Source: an uncultured Bacteroidota bacterium (lineage in GTDB: Bacteria > Bacteroidota > Bacteroidia > Bacteroidales > F082). From it: 64,000 bases of DNA. Under the pieces are notes generated by a model. The model made no database searches and had not been told where the DNA came from. It saw only the letters and a program-made list of their open reading frames with translations. The position numbers and the translations under genes are program-made. Positions within the stretch are counted from its first letter, which is position 1, and every line of letters begins with the position of its first letter. This document shows positions 42,554-51,630 of the stretch, piece by piece. The stretch is from positions 1 through 64,000 of the forward strand of contig CAITDJ010000091.1 of NCBI GenBank assembly GCA_903891085.1. The letters run 5' to 3'.

Positions 42554-43324
42554 ATGCAAAATTATATCCATACATTGATGATGGTTGAAGCTGGTCAGTC
42601 TGGCTATATCACTGGTATTCCGTTGGTTTATGGGCTTGTTGCCAGTGTATTACATGTTGTTTCAGGCCCCGACCACTTGGCTGCAGTGAGTCCGTTAGCT
42701 ATTGAAAACAAATTGAAAGCATGGATTGTTGGTCTTGGCTGGGGTGTAGGACATACTGCCGGAATGCTTACTGTTGGATTATTATTAATGCTTTTCCGCG
42801 ATCTCATTCCTGTTGAATTAATTTCATCATCCAGCGAAACCATTGTTGGATTTGTGCTGCTAATCATCGGAATCTGGGCACTTTGGAGGATTTTTGGAAA
42901 ACCTAAAAAGCATATTCATCTTCATCCACACAGCCATGCTGATAATCAGGGAGATACATTTACACACATTCACCGACACAACCACCCGGCTACTAATATT
43001 CACCGGCATGAGCATAAAAAAAAGGTGAATCAGTCGTTTATTTCTGCAGCTATCATCGGGCTCATTCATGGAATGGCTGGTTTTTCACATCTACTCGGAC
43101 TTTTACCAACACTGGCATTCAAATCCACGACAGAATCGGCCATTTATTTGTTAGGATTTGGAACAGGAACAATCATTTCGATGATACTATTTTCGGTTGT
43201 TCTTGGTTTTGTTGCTTTCAAAACTGACAAATCGAACAGACCCTTTCTTTTCCGAAGCGTTCAGCTTACCGGGGCTTTTGCATCAATTCTTATTGGAATT
43301 TATTGGATATCAATGAGTTTATGA
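42554..43324 (+). CDS. nickel/cobalt transport-like (UreH/NicO family) membrane protein
   Basis: A 256-residue membrane protein with six or so helices. Helix 1 carries HVVSGPDHLAAV (H34 ... D40 H41), resembling the metal-site motif of nickel/cobalt permeases, and GLGWGVGHTAG (near 60) follows. A cytoplasmic-looking loop at 118-155 has 12 His residues. A late helix contains IHGMAGFSHLLGLLP. The family (UreH, NicO, RcnA relatives) moves Ni2+ or Co2+; direction is uncertain. No urease or hydrogenase genes are in the window. The next gene starts 1 bp after its stop. Confidence 0.8.
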   Translation: MQNYIHTLMMVEAGQSGYITGIPLVYGLVASVLHVVSGPDHLAAVSPLAIENKLKAWIVGLGWGVGHTAGMLTVGLLLMLFRDLIPVELISSSSETIVGFVLLIIGIWALWRIFGKPKKHIHLHPHSHADNQGDTFTHIHRHNHPATNIHRHEHKKKVNQSFISAAIIGLIHGMAGFSHLLGLLPTLAFKSTTESAIYLLGFGTGTIISMILFSVVLGFVAFKTDKSNRPFLFRSVQLTGAFASILIGIYWISMSL

Positions 43325-43325
43325 A

Positions 43326-44111
43326 ATGCGAACAACACTGTTATACCTGATTCTATTAATAAATATTACAGTTTACGGACAGCAATCAGAAAATGAAAAA
43401 ACCTGGCAATTTGGTGTAGCCGGAGGTGCTTCAATAGGAAATGTCAGTGCAAACAATACCTCATATGAATTCAAAAAGAAGAATGGTTTTCGTACAGGAA
43501 TAATTGCAAAATTTAATTTTAATACAAATGTTGCAGTCGGAACTGAAATCGAATTCGAAAGACGAGGCTTCAGTGCAAGTGTCTATAATTTTGGTTTACA
43601 GATTATTGATGCCAATAGTTATATCTGCTGGGAATGTTCCTATATTTCAGCTGTTGATTATCAGTCATTTTATCTCACGCTGCCTTTGTTTGTTGAATTT
43701 CAAAAAAAAGAAGGGAATTTCGGTTTTTCGTTGAAGGCCGGCTTGTACTATTCGCTGATGTTACAATCATTTCAGGATGGATACGAAGAAATGTTTATTG
43801 ACACAGAAACAGGATTACCGCTTGTTCCCTATGGTTTTGAGCCAGGCCGTTACCGGATTATTTTCACCGGACGGGTTAAAAATGTTGTAAATACTTATGA
43901 TGCAGGAGTTTTACTGGGTGTTGGACTTTCTTATGATATGTCCCCTACCCTGGGCCTGTTTATCGATGCGATGGTTTATATGGGCATGGTAGGATATTTC
44001 GAAAACCCTGAGATGGTAGTTGCTCAATCCAAAACAACTTCCTTCAAGGCAGGAATTTATTATACGCTTTTTTCAAATATCAGAATGCAACGTAGAAACG
44101 ACGCGAACTAA
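43326..44111 (+). CDS. outer membrane beta-barrel protein
   Basis: A 261-residue protein with a signal peptide (about 1-19), then a porin-like pattern of amphipathic strands: WQFGVAGGASIGNVSAN, FRTGIIAKFNFNTNVAVGTEI, YLTLPLFVEFQKK, FGFSLKAGLYYSLMLQ, and near the end TTSFKAGIYYTLFSNIRMQ. This fits the PorT-like/OMP_b-brl families of Bacteroidetes. It starts 1 bp after the nickel-type transporter stop codon, so the two are co-translated and may form an envelope pathway for one metal; that link is inferred. Confidence 0.8.
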   Translation: MRTTLLYLILLINITVYGQQSENEKTWQFGVAGGASIGNVSANNTSYEFKKKNGFRTGIIAKFNFNTNVAVGTEIEFERRGFSASVYNFGLQIIDANSYICWECSYISAVDYQSFYLTLPLFVEFQKKEGNFGFSLKAGLYYSLMLQSFQDGYEEMFIDTETGLPLVPYGFEPGRYRIIFTGRVKNVVNTYDAGVLLGVGLSYDMSPTLGLFIDAMVYMGMVGYFENPEMVVAQSKTTSFKAGIYYTLFSNIRMQRRNDAN

Positions 44112-44165
44112 ATTGAATAAGCGCTGAAACAATAAATCGTAATGTAATAGTAATCAGTATTTCAA

Positions 44166-44972
44166 TTACTTGAAAGGTGAATCAGGTTCTTTTGACATTA
44201 CCTTATAAATACTTTTATCGATAAGATTCGGGATTACACGGTTGAATTGACGCAGAAACTTACCTTCAAACGTCAGGATCAGATTTCGCTGACGTTTTTT
44301 TATCCCCTTTAATATAGATACAGCGACTTTTTCGGCAGTCATCATATTGTCTTCATTCCTGGGAGATTCTCCCTGAGGAGCGCCTACACCGTTCAGCGCG
44401 GTATTTCGGATGTTGGATGCAGTAAAGCCGGGGAACGCAATAAGTACATGCAGGCCATTTTTGATATTTTCGATCCGAAGCGCCTCTAAAAAACCCTGCA
44501 TTGCAAATTTTGAGGCAGAGTAACCTGTTCGACCGGGCAAGCCGATAAAACCTGCTGTGGAAGAAACACCCACGATGGAACCTTTGGTTTTTAAAAGAAA
44601 AGGTAAAGCGTATTTCGTGCAATAAACTGTTCCCCAAAAATTAACATCCATAAGGCGTCGTATCACATCGAGATTGGTTTCAAGGAACAATGCCCGCATT
44701 GAAATGCCGGCATTACTGATTAATATGTCGATTCGGCCGTAGCTTTCAATCGTTTTAATTATGAGTTGAGCGCAGTCTTTTTCTTTACTAACATCAGTCA
44801 CACAATAAATTACATGCTCATTTGAAGTTTTTATGCTTTTAGTAATTTCGATAAGGTGCTGTTCATTTCTGGCAGCCAGCATCAGTTTTGCCCCTTGTTT
44901 GGCTGCTTCAAATGCCAATGCTTTTCCAATACCGGATGACGCACCTGTGATGATTATTACTTTGTTTTTCAT
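44166..44972 (-). CDS. SDR family oxidoreductase
   Basis: A 268-residue classical short-chain dehydrogenase. The NAD(P) loop is IIITGASSGIGKALAF at the N-terminus; NAG is in SNAGIS (near 90); the catalytic Ser lies in GVSSTAGF and the Tyr-X3-Lys is YSASKFAM near 154. A C-terminal stretch with conserved basic residues (KKRQRNLILTFEGKFL) gives it the look of the DHRS7B-like/YqjQ class. Substrate unknown. A candidate -7 box (TATATTTG, 45029-45036 minus strand) lies about 60 bp upstream. Divergent from the aminotransferase gene. Confidence 0.87.
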   Translation of the reverse strand: MKNKVIIITGASSGIGKALAFEAAKQGAKLMLAARNEQHLIEITKSIKTSNEHVIYCVTDVSKEKDCAQLIIKTIESYGRIDILISNAGISMRALFLETNLDVIRRLMDVNFWGTVYCTKYALPFLLKTKGSIVGVSSTAGFIGLPGRTGYSASKFAMQGFLEALRIENIKNGLHVLIAFPGFTASNIRNTALNGVGAPQGESPRNEDNMMTAEKVAVSILKGIKKRQRNLILTFEGKFLRQFNRVIPNLIDKSIYKVMSKEPDSPFK

Positions 44973-45123
44973 TTTGAATGGCTAACCAATAAGTTTACAA
45001 ATTTCGGTAAAGTTGTTCGATTAGAAGACAAATATAAAGTATATCCGTCGACAAAAAGTTTCATTGTTTATAATTCGTTCAAAACTATGTTATTATCAAT
45101 ACTTTAGATAAGTTCTTAAACTG

Positions 45124-45131
45124 TATTTTTG
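45124..45131 (+). promoter_or_regulatory. -7 box for the aminotransferase gene
   Basis: TATTTTTG fits TAnnTTTG. It contains the TTG at 45129 that would otherwise look like an upstream start, which argues for the ATG at 45144. Confidence 0.55.
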
Positions 45132-45143
45132 CCAAAAAAAAGC

Positions 45144-46349
45144 ATGATGACCACCCGGCAATTATTTCAACTTCACCTTGGTCTTCCTTCCGTTGAATCT
45201 GATCCTATTGAGATAATTGGTTCAAAAGGTATTTATCTTATTGATTCTGAAGGAAATGAGTTGATTGATCTTGTGTCAGGGGTTTCGGTGAGTAATGTCG
45301 GTCATTTGCATCCGAAAGTAGTAAAAGCCATCACGCAGCAGCTCGAAAGTTATATGCACGTAATGGTGTATGGCAAGTTCATTCAATCGCCTCAGGTGAT
45401 GCTGGCTGCCAAACTGGCCGAAAACCTTCCAAATAGTCTGGATTCCGTATATTTTGTGAATTCAGGAAGTGAAGCAATCGAAGGTGCATTAAAACTCGCA
45501 AAACGAGTCACAGGCCGCACTGAGATGATTGGGTTTAAAAATGCTTATCACGGCGGGACTTCCGGAGCATTGAGTTTATTAGGAAATGAAACATTGAAAA
45601 ATGCATTCAGACCCTTACTTCCTGACACCAGGATGCTGCATTTTAATGATTTTGATGAACTGATGCAAATAACCGAACGGACAGCCTGTGTATTGATTGA
45701 ACCGATTCAGGCGGAAGCCGGCATCATCCTGCCAAAGGAAGGTTATCTGGAAGCACTTCGTCGACGTTGTGATGATACCGGAACACTGCTCATTTTTGAT
45801 GAGATTCAGATGGGTATGGGCCGAACCGGCAAACTATTTGCTTTTGAGCATTATCATATTGTTCCTGATATTCTTTGTTTGGCAAAAGCGCTGGGCGGTG
45901 GCATGCCTATTGGTGCCTTCATTAGTTCGAAAGAAAAAATGTCGACCTTCACTTTTAATCCTGCACTGGGTCATATAACAACCTTTGGAGGTCATCCCGT
46001 TTGTTGTGCTGCTGCGTTGGCGGCTTTGGATGTACTTTTTGATGAAAAACTGATAGAAAGTGCTGATCAAAAAGGGAAAATATATGTAAATGCATTAATG
46101 CATCACAAAGCCGTTAAAACGATTCGTCAAACGGGACTTATGCTTGGTGTTGAGATTTCTGATAGCTTAAATATCAATAACTTAATGAAGGTTTTTAAAA
46201 TAAACCATCTTATTGTTGATCAGTTTCTGTTTAATGAAAATGCCTTTAGGATCGCACCACCCTTAACAATTACATGGGATGAAATTGACCTGACTATAAA
46301 AATAATTCTTCAATCGCTTGAGGATGCATTAGCCAAAAATGAAGCCTAA
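45144..46349 (+). CDS. class III PLP-dependent aminotransferase
   Basis: A 401-residue enzyme of the acetylornithine/4-aminobutyrate aminotransferase group. The cofactor Lys is K248 in CLAKALGGGMPIGA; other signatures are VNSGSEAIEGALKLAK, AYHGGTSGALSL, LIFDEIQMGMGRTG and GHITTFGGHPVCCAA. ATG at 45144 is favoured (an adjacent ATG at 45147 is equal); an upstream TTG lies in the promoter. The amino donor and acceptor are not known; no arginine or GABA genes are adjacent. It shares an operon with the gamma-glutamyltransferase homologue 24 bp downstream. Confidence 0.88.
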   Translation: MMTTRQLFQLHLGLPSVESDPIEIIGSKGIYLIDSEGNELIDLVSGVSVSNVGHLHPKVVKAITQQLESYMHVMVYGKFIQSPQVMLAAKLAENLPNSLDSVYFVNSGSEAIEGALKLAKRVTGRTEMIGFKNAYHGGTSGALSLLGNETLKNAFRPLLPDTRMLHFNDFDELMQITERTACVLIEPIQAEAGIILPKEGYLEALRRRCDDTGTLLIFDEIQMGMGRTGKLFAFEHYHIVPDILCLAKALGGGMPIGAFISSKEKMSTFTFNPALGHITTFGGHPVCCAAALAALDVLFDEKLIESADQKGKIYVNALMHHKAVKTIRQTGLMLGVEISDSLNINNLMKVFKINHLIVDQFLFNENAFRIAPPLTITWDEIDLTIKIILQSLEDALAKNEA

Positions 46350-46373
46350 AGTGTATAACTACTTAATTTACAG

Positions 46374-48068
46374 ATGAGATACTTGTATTTCTTTTTAGTT
46401 ATAATTGTTCTGTTTCAACAATCAATTGTTGCACAGGAGAGTATTGTTATTGTTCCCGATGAAATCACCGTGGTGGATGAGGCCACTGGTAAAAATGGCA
46501 TGGTTATTACAAATACACCTCTTGCCTCACAAACTGCTATGAATATTCTTAAAAAAGGAGGAAATGCTGTTGATGCTGCCATCGCCGCCAATGCGGTGCT
46601 CGGAGTTACCAATCCCACTTCCGGAGGTGTCGGAGGCGATTTGTATGCATTGATTTGGGATGCTAAAACCAGGCAACTTTATGGATTAAATGCCTCCGGA
46701 AGAAGTTCAAATTTATTAAGTTTTGAAAAATTGAAATCTCTGAAAATAAATACGATAGATGAAAATAGCCCGTATTCAGTAACCGTTCCGGGTTGTGTTG
46801 ATGGATGGAATGAAATGCATGAAAAGTTTGGAAGACTGCCCGTTTATGAAATTCTTTTAGACGCTATTCATTATGCTCAAAATGGTATTGTAATAACAGA
46901 AGATGTTGCTGAACTATTGGAAAATGAGACGATCAGATTAAACCGTTATGAAAATTTCAGAAAAACATACCTGATTGATAGTATTTCACCTGTTGCTGGT
47001 CAAATATTCCGTAATCCAGATCTTGCATATTTATATAAATCATTGGTTAGTAAAGGGTTCAGAAGTTTTTATAATTCAGAAATCAGCCAAAACATTTCTG
47101 CATCAGTGACTGAACTTGGGGGTTTTTTGAGTGTTAGCGACCTGACCATGCACCACAGCGAATGGGTTGAACCTATCTCAACTGATTATCGTGGTAATCT
47201 TGTTTACCAGCTTCCTCCAAATAGCATGGGTATTAATTTGTTGGAAATGCTTGAAATCCTTGAAAATTTTGATTTGGTTCAGTTGAATTATGGTTCGAAA
47301 AAGTATCTTCATACCTTAATCGAAGTAAAAAAAATAGTCTATCAGGACCAATCCAATTTTTTTGGTGATCCCACATATCATAAATACAAAACAGATAAAT
47401 ACCTTAGTCAGGAATACGCCAAAAAGAAATTGCTATCTTTCAGTTCGGGAAGTGCTGTAAATATCCCTTCCATTCAATTTGAAAATGAGAGGAATACCCT
47501 GTCAATTATTATTGCAGATAATGAAGGTAATCTGGTAGTTATGGCGCAAAATAATTATTCAGGAATGGGTTCAGGAATCGTACCTGATAGTTTGGGTTTC
47601 GTATTGCAAAACAGGGCAGCTGCATTTTCCCTGAAAAAGAATGAGGGCAATGTTTATGCTGCTTCAAGCCGTCCTTTTTTCAATGCTTTACCATGTATCG
47701 TATTTAAAGATGACAGACCAATTATTGGTATAGGTTTGACGAACAACTTGTTAAATGCACTTACCGAAACGCAATTGATTCTAAATACCCTCGATTTTAA
47801 TATGGAACCAATCGAAGCGATGCAGGTTCCATACATTTATCATAATCTGTTTGCCAAACCAAAGGAGTCAGGTAAAAATATTCCCTGGACAACCATTGAA
47901 AAGGGAATTAATTATCAGGTTGTAAGAGAGTTGATTGCAGCCGGTCAACGAATAAAATTTATCTCAGAGCCGGTTGTTGGTTTGCAGGCTCTTTTTCTTC
48001 TGTCAGACAAAAACAGATATCAGGGTTTATCCAGATCAAAAGGAAATGGGTATATCATTGGTTATTAA
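46374..48068 (+). CDS. gamma-glutamyltransferase family protein, atypical
   Basis: A 564-residue exported homologue of gamma-glutamyltranspeptidase with a signal peptide of about 20. The large-subunit part has KKGGNAVDAAIAANAVLGV and NPTSGGVGGDLYAL, with AASGRSS-like NASGRSS. The autocleavage Thr equivalent is T375 in NTLSIIIADNEGN. The rest of the active site differs from classical enzymes: the SSM equivalent is SRPFFNAL and the GSPGG oxyanion loop is GLTNN (454-458). It resembles the YwrD-like branch but is further altered. Gamma-glutamyl transfer is therefore doubtful. It follows the aminotransferase by 24 bp. Confidence 0.8.
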   Translation: MRYLYFFLVIIVLFQQSIVAQESIVIVPDEITVVDEATGKNGMVITNTPLASQTAMNILKKGGNAVDAAIAANAVLGVTNPTSGGVGGDLYALIWDAKTRQLYGLNASGRSSNLLSFEKLKSLKINTIDENSPYSVTVPGCVDGWNEMHEKFGRLPVYEILLDAIHYAQNGIVITEDVAELLENETIRLNRYENFRKTYLIDSISPVAGQIFRNPDLAYLYKSLVSKGFRSFYNSEISQNISASVTELGGFLSVSDLTMHHSEWVEPISTDYRGNLVYQLPPNSMGINLLEMLEILENFDLVQLNYGSKKYLHTLIEVKKIVYQDQSNFFGDPTYHKYKTDKYLSQEYAKKKLLSFSSGSAVNIPSIQFENERNTLSIIIADNEGNLVVMAQNNYSGMGSGIVPDSLGFVLQNRAAAFSLKKNEGNVYAASSRPFFNALPCIVFKDDRPIIGIGLTNNLLNALTETQLILNTLDFNMEPIEAMQVPYIYHNLFAKPKESGKNIPWTTIEKGINYQVVRELIAAGQRIKFISEPVVGLQALFLLSDKNRYQGLSRSKGNGYIIGY

Positions 48069-48192
48069 GTTTATATACCAAAATAATCTACATTATTCGA
48101 GAGTTTAGCGCTGGTTTTTTAGAATTTACGATAACACTCAATCACGATTTTTCCTACTTTTATAGTCAAAAATCATTTGAAAATCGTGTATA

Positions 48193-48906
48193 ATGCAGTC
48201 GTTTACTGTGAATAATGAATATTTCGATGAGATTGCCAATATTGAAGTAGGTGAAGGTCCAATCGCAATAGGAGGTGAAATCAATGTTAGCATTATTCTT
48301 CAGGCTTATTCACTCGGGCTTTTTCCATGGAGTAACGAAAGTGAGCCTGTTATGTGGTATTCGCCTGATCCACGCTTGGCGCTGAAGCCTGAGAAAGCTG
48401 TTTTTTCGAAGAGTCTTCTCAAATCAATACGAAACAATGAATTTCAAATTAGATTTGATACAGATTTTGAATCAGTTATAAGTCGTTGTGCTACAATAAG
48501 TCGTAACGGAGAAACAGGAACCTGGATTACAAAAGCGTTAAAAATGACATTTATTGACCTGCATAAAGCTGGTTTGGCCCATTCGGTTGAAGCATACAAG
48601 GGTGATTCACTGGTTGGTGGACTGTATGGACTTTCGTTGGGAAAGATTTTCTTTGGTGAATCTATGTTTTATCTGGAGCCAAATGCATCAAAAACTGCAT
48701 TTTATTATTTGGTAGATTTTCTGAAATCAAATAACTTTGACCTGATCGATGCGCAACAGGAAACACCGTATCTTGCAGGCTTCGGAGCAAAGGCACTTCC
48801 GCGTTCCGAATTTATGGAAATACTTAAACGATCAATCCAAAAACCTACCCTGATTGGAAAATGGAATGATTCGGCAGTTGAAAAAAGAATTATTAGCATT
48901 GTTTAA
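48193..48906 (+). CDS. aat: leucyl/phenylalanyl-tRNA-protein transferase (Aat)
   Basis: A 237-residue enzyme that adds Leu or Phe from tRNA to the N-terminus of proteins with basic N-terminal residues, marking them for ClpS/ClpAP-type degradation. Recognisable parts: GPIAIGGEINVSIILQAYSLG, FPWSNESEPVMWYSPDPR, ETGTWITKALK, AHSVEAYKGDSLVGGLYG and GKIFFGESMFY. Length matches the family. It lies upstream of a deaminase by 11 bp. ClpC, encoded 11 kb to the left, is the nearest unfoldase in the window. Confidence 0.93.
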   Translation: MQSFTVNNEYFDEIANIEVGEGPIAIGGEINVSIILQAYSLGLFPWSNESEPVMWYSPDPRLALKPEKAVFSKSLLKSIRNNEFQIRFDTDFESVISRCATISRNGETGTWITKALKMTFIDLHKAGLAHSVEAYKGDSLVGGLYGLSLGKIFFGESMFYLEPNASKTAFYYLVDFLKSNNFDLIDAQQETPYLAGFGAKALPRSEFMEILKRSIQKPTLIGKWNDSAVEKRIISIV

Positions 48907-48917
48907 AGCAATATAAA

Positions 48918-49400
48918 ATGAAAGCGACAAAGAAGCAGGAATTATTTATGCAGGAAGCGATACGAATCGCCTCAGAGAATATTAAAAGTGGCAATGGCGG
49001 GCCTTTTGGGGCCGTAATCGTAAAAAACGGTTTGATCATAGGACGGGGTGCAAACAGCGTAACTTCAGAGAACGACCCAACTGCCCATGCCGAAGTAATG
49101 GCAATTCGTGAAGCCTGCAAAAACCTGAATTCATTTCAACTCAATGATTGTGAATTATATACAAGTTGTGAACCATGCCCGATGTGTCTGGGCGCCATTT
49201 ATTGGGCCCGCCCATCCAAAGTATATTTTGCAGCAACCCGTGAAATGGCCGCTATGGCCGGGTTTGACGATTCATACATCTATAATCAGATTCCGCTGCC
49301 ACCCCTTGAGCGAGATATTCCTACACGGCAATTGATTCTCGAAAATGCCATCACTGTTTTTGATGAATGGGTATTGACAGAGAAGAAAATTCCATATTAA
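48918..49400 (+). CDS. nucleoside/guanine deaminase (CDA superfamily)
   Basis: A 160-residue zinc deaminase. The catalytic sites are TAHAEVMAI (H57 zinc ligand, E59 proton shuttle) and the second zinc motif PCPMC (C87, C90). The C-terminal region (DDSYIYNQIPLPPLERDIP) resembles guanine deaminase of the GuaD type more than tRNA adenosine deaminase TadA, so conversion of guanine to xanthine is the best guess. It starts 11 bp after aat and the following gene begins 31 bp (ATG 49432) after its stop. Confidence 0.85.
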   Translation: MKATKKQELFMQEAIRIASENIKSGNGGPFGAVIVKNGLIIGRGANSVTSENDPTAHAEVMAIREACKNLNSFQLNDCELYTSCEPCPMCLGAIYWARPSKVYFAATREMAAMAGFDDSYIYNQIPLPPLERDIPTRQLILENAITVFDEWVLTEKKIPY

Positions 49401-49431
49401 TCATAAGTTGATAAGCAGAAATTTTATAAGA

Positions 49432-50970
49432 ATGAAAAGAATATATTTATTGATTTCGTTGTGCGTATTATTCAGTTTAAACGCTAAGAATCAGACTTTA
49501 AAAAAGAAAATATCACTGCTGGATAGTTACTATACAGCTGGCCTGACTGACTGGAATGTTCCGGGAATGGCAGTTGCCATTGTTTCAAAGGATAGTGTGC
49601 TATTTGCAAAAGGATTTGGTGTGACTGATGTAGTTTCAAAAAAACCAGTCGATGAAAATACCCTATTCGCGCTTGCCAGCAATACAAAAGCGTTTACGGC
49701 AACAGCACTGGCCATATTGGTCGACCAGGGAAAAATAAATTGGGATGATAAGGTAACTGACTATTTGCCATGGTTCAATATGTATGATCCTTATGTCACC
49801 AATTCGTTTACTATCAGAGATTTACTTTGTCACAGAAGTGGTTTGGAGACCTTCTCTGGTGATTTGATTTGGTATGGCAGCACCTACACCCGAAAAGAAG
49901 TTGTGACAAAAGCACAGTTTCTGAAACCGGTGTATGGTTTCCGTGAACATTTTGGTTATTCAAACATTATGTTTATTGCTGCCGGCGAAATAATACCGGC
50001 TGTAACCGGTCAGTGCTGGGAAGATTTCGTCGCGGAAAACATTCTCAAACCATTGGAAATGAATCATTCAAGGTTGCAGATTACTGGCCTGAAAAGTGTT
50101 GCAAATGTCGCGCAACCCCATACCTATGTGGAAGGTAAACCTGTAATGATCCCCTGGTTAGACTGGAACAATATGGCACCGGCAGGTTCTCTTATTTCAA
50201 GTGTTTCTGATATGGCAAAATGGCTGCAAATGAATCTCGGTAATGGGATCTATCATAGTGATACACTGATTAGTACCAAAAGAATTTTTGAATTGCAAAG
50301 TCCCAATACCCTGATCAATGTGGGTGAAAGTTCTTCGAAAATGTTTCCAAGTATCCATTTCAAAGCGTATGGCATGGGTTGGAGTCTGATGGATTACCTC
50401 GGACGAAAAATAGTCACACACAATGGCGGTTATGATGGCATGATTTCACAAACAGTTTTTATTCCAGAGGAAAATATTGGTTTTGTGATTGTTACAAATG
50501 CCAATTCAACCTTATATTACCCCATGATGTATAAAACTCTGGATGTTTTACTTGGAAATCCTGTTGATAAGGATTGGAGTAAATTGATCCTCGAAAGGGT
50601 TAAAAAAAATGAAGATTATGCAACAAAAGCCAAGGCTGAAAAAGAAGCGTTACGAAATATAAATACAAAACCAAGTCTGGATATTGACTCATATACAGGT
50701 TTTTATGGTTGTGCGCTCTATGACAGCGTTCAAGTTTATAATGAAAACGGTAAACTCGCCTTACAGTTTATGCGTACTGCAAGCCTAAAAACCGGCTTAA
50801 CACATTGGCAATATGATACCTATGAAATTGAATTTAAAGAATTTCCATCCTTACCCAAAGGACTGGTCACTTTTAAATTGAACAGGGATGGAAAAGTAGA
50901 TGAAATGGAAATCTTTGTTGATAATCCTGATTTTGATTTCACTGAATTCAAACTTAGAAAGTTGGAGTAG
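49432..50970 (+). CDS. serine hydrolase (beta-lactamase/class C fold) with C-terminal DUF3471-like domain
   Basis: A 512-residue exported protein. Start at ATG 49432 gives a signal peptide (about 1-18); a longer frame begins at 49408. The catalytic motifs are S83-N-T-K86, Y176-S-N178 and HNGGYDG (near 325). The C-terminal part (about 410-512) with YTGFYGCALYDSV fits the DUF3471 domain often joined to this fold. Substrate is likely a peptide or ester; beta-lactam hydrolysis is not indicated. It may be co-transcribed with aat and the deaminase. Confidence 0.87.
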   Translation: MKRIYLLISLCVLFSLNAKNQTLKKKISLLDSYYTAGLTDWNVPGMAVAIVSKDSVLFAKGFGVTDVVSKKPVDENTLFALASNTKAFTATALAILVDQGKINWDDKVTDYLPWFNMYDPYVTNSFTIRDLLCHRSGLETFSGDLIWYGSTYTRKEVVTKAQFLKPVYGFREHFGYSNIMFIAAGEIIPAVTGQCWEDFVAENILKPLEMNHSRLQITGLKSVANVAQPHTYVEGKPVMIPWLDWNNMAPAGSLISSVSDMAKWLQMNLGNGIYHSDTLISTKRIFELQSPNTLINVGESSSKMFPSIHFKAYGMGWSLMDYLGRKIVTHNGGYDGMISQTVFIPEENIGFVIVTNANSTLYYPMMYKTLDVLLGNPVDKDWSKLILERVKKNEDYATKAKAEKEALRNINTKPSLDIDSYTGFYGCALYDSVQVYNENGKLALQFMRTASLKTGLTHWQYDTYEIEFKEFPSLPKGLVTFKLNRDGKVDEMEIFVDNPDFDFTEFKLRKLE

Positions 50971-51072
50971 GTTGAACCCTTACATATTTGGCTTCAATTG
51001 TAGCATAATGCTATAATTTTTGAGGATCTTTCAAACTTTTTCCGGAATAATTTGTTTATCAAAATAAAAAAC

Positions 51073-51612
51073 ATGAAAAATAACTTTCTATTTTTAATAT
51101 TATTGGTAATGATCAGTGGCTCAATATTTTCACAATCAACATTTCATGAATTTATTGTGAAGGACATTGATGGGAAAGATTTCGCATTGTCACAACTGAA
51201 AGGTAAAAAAGTGATGGTTGTGAATGTAGCATCAAAGTGCGGACTAACGCCACAATATGAAAAACTTGAAGCGCTTTACAAACAGTATGGTGGTGACAAA
51301 TTTGTGATTATTGGTTTTCCTGCCAATAATTTTTTAAGTCAGGAACCAGGAACTGATACGGAGATCAAGTCATTTTGCACACTTGAATACGGTGTTAGTT
51401 TCCCTATGATGTCAAAAATCTCAGTAAAAGGAAAGGATCAGCACCCATTATACAAATGGCTTACTACCAAAGAATTGAATGGTGTTGAAGATTCAGATGT
51501 TTCCTGGAATTTTCAAAAGTACCTAATCGATGAAAACGGTATGATTGTGAAAGTTATCAGTCCGAAAACTGATCCCTTGGACGCTGAAATTATTGACTGG
51601 CTTAAGAAATAA
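51073..51612 (+). CDS. glutathione peroxidase family protein, exported
   Basis: A 179-residue thiol peroxidase. Start at ATG 51073 gives a signal peptide ending near residue 21; an upstream ATG at 51052 is an alternative. The peroxidatic Cys is in NVASKCGLTPQY (C56), and GFPANNF (normally FPCNQF) and WNFQKYL are the family's Gln and Trp regions. The resolving Cys common in thioredoxin-type enzymes is absent from GFPANNF, so its reducing partner is uncertain; a Cys in KSFCTLEYG could serve. Convergent with the SDR gene downstream. Confidence 0.88.
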   Translation: MKNNFLFLILLVMISGSIFSQSTFHEFIVKDIDGKDFALSQLKGKKVMVVNVASKCGLTPQYEKLEALYKQYGGDKFVIIGFPANNFLSQEPGTDTEIKSFCTLEYGVSFPMMSKISVKGKDQHPLYKWLTTKELNGVEDSDVSWNFQKYLIDENGMIVKVISPKTDPLDAEIIDWLKK

Positions 51613-51630
51613 CCCGGAAATAATTTTTAC

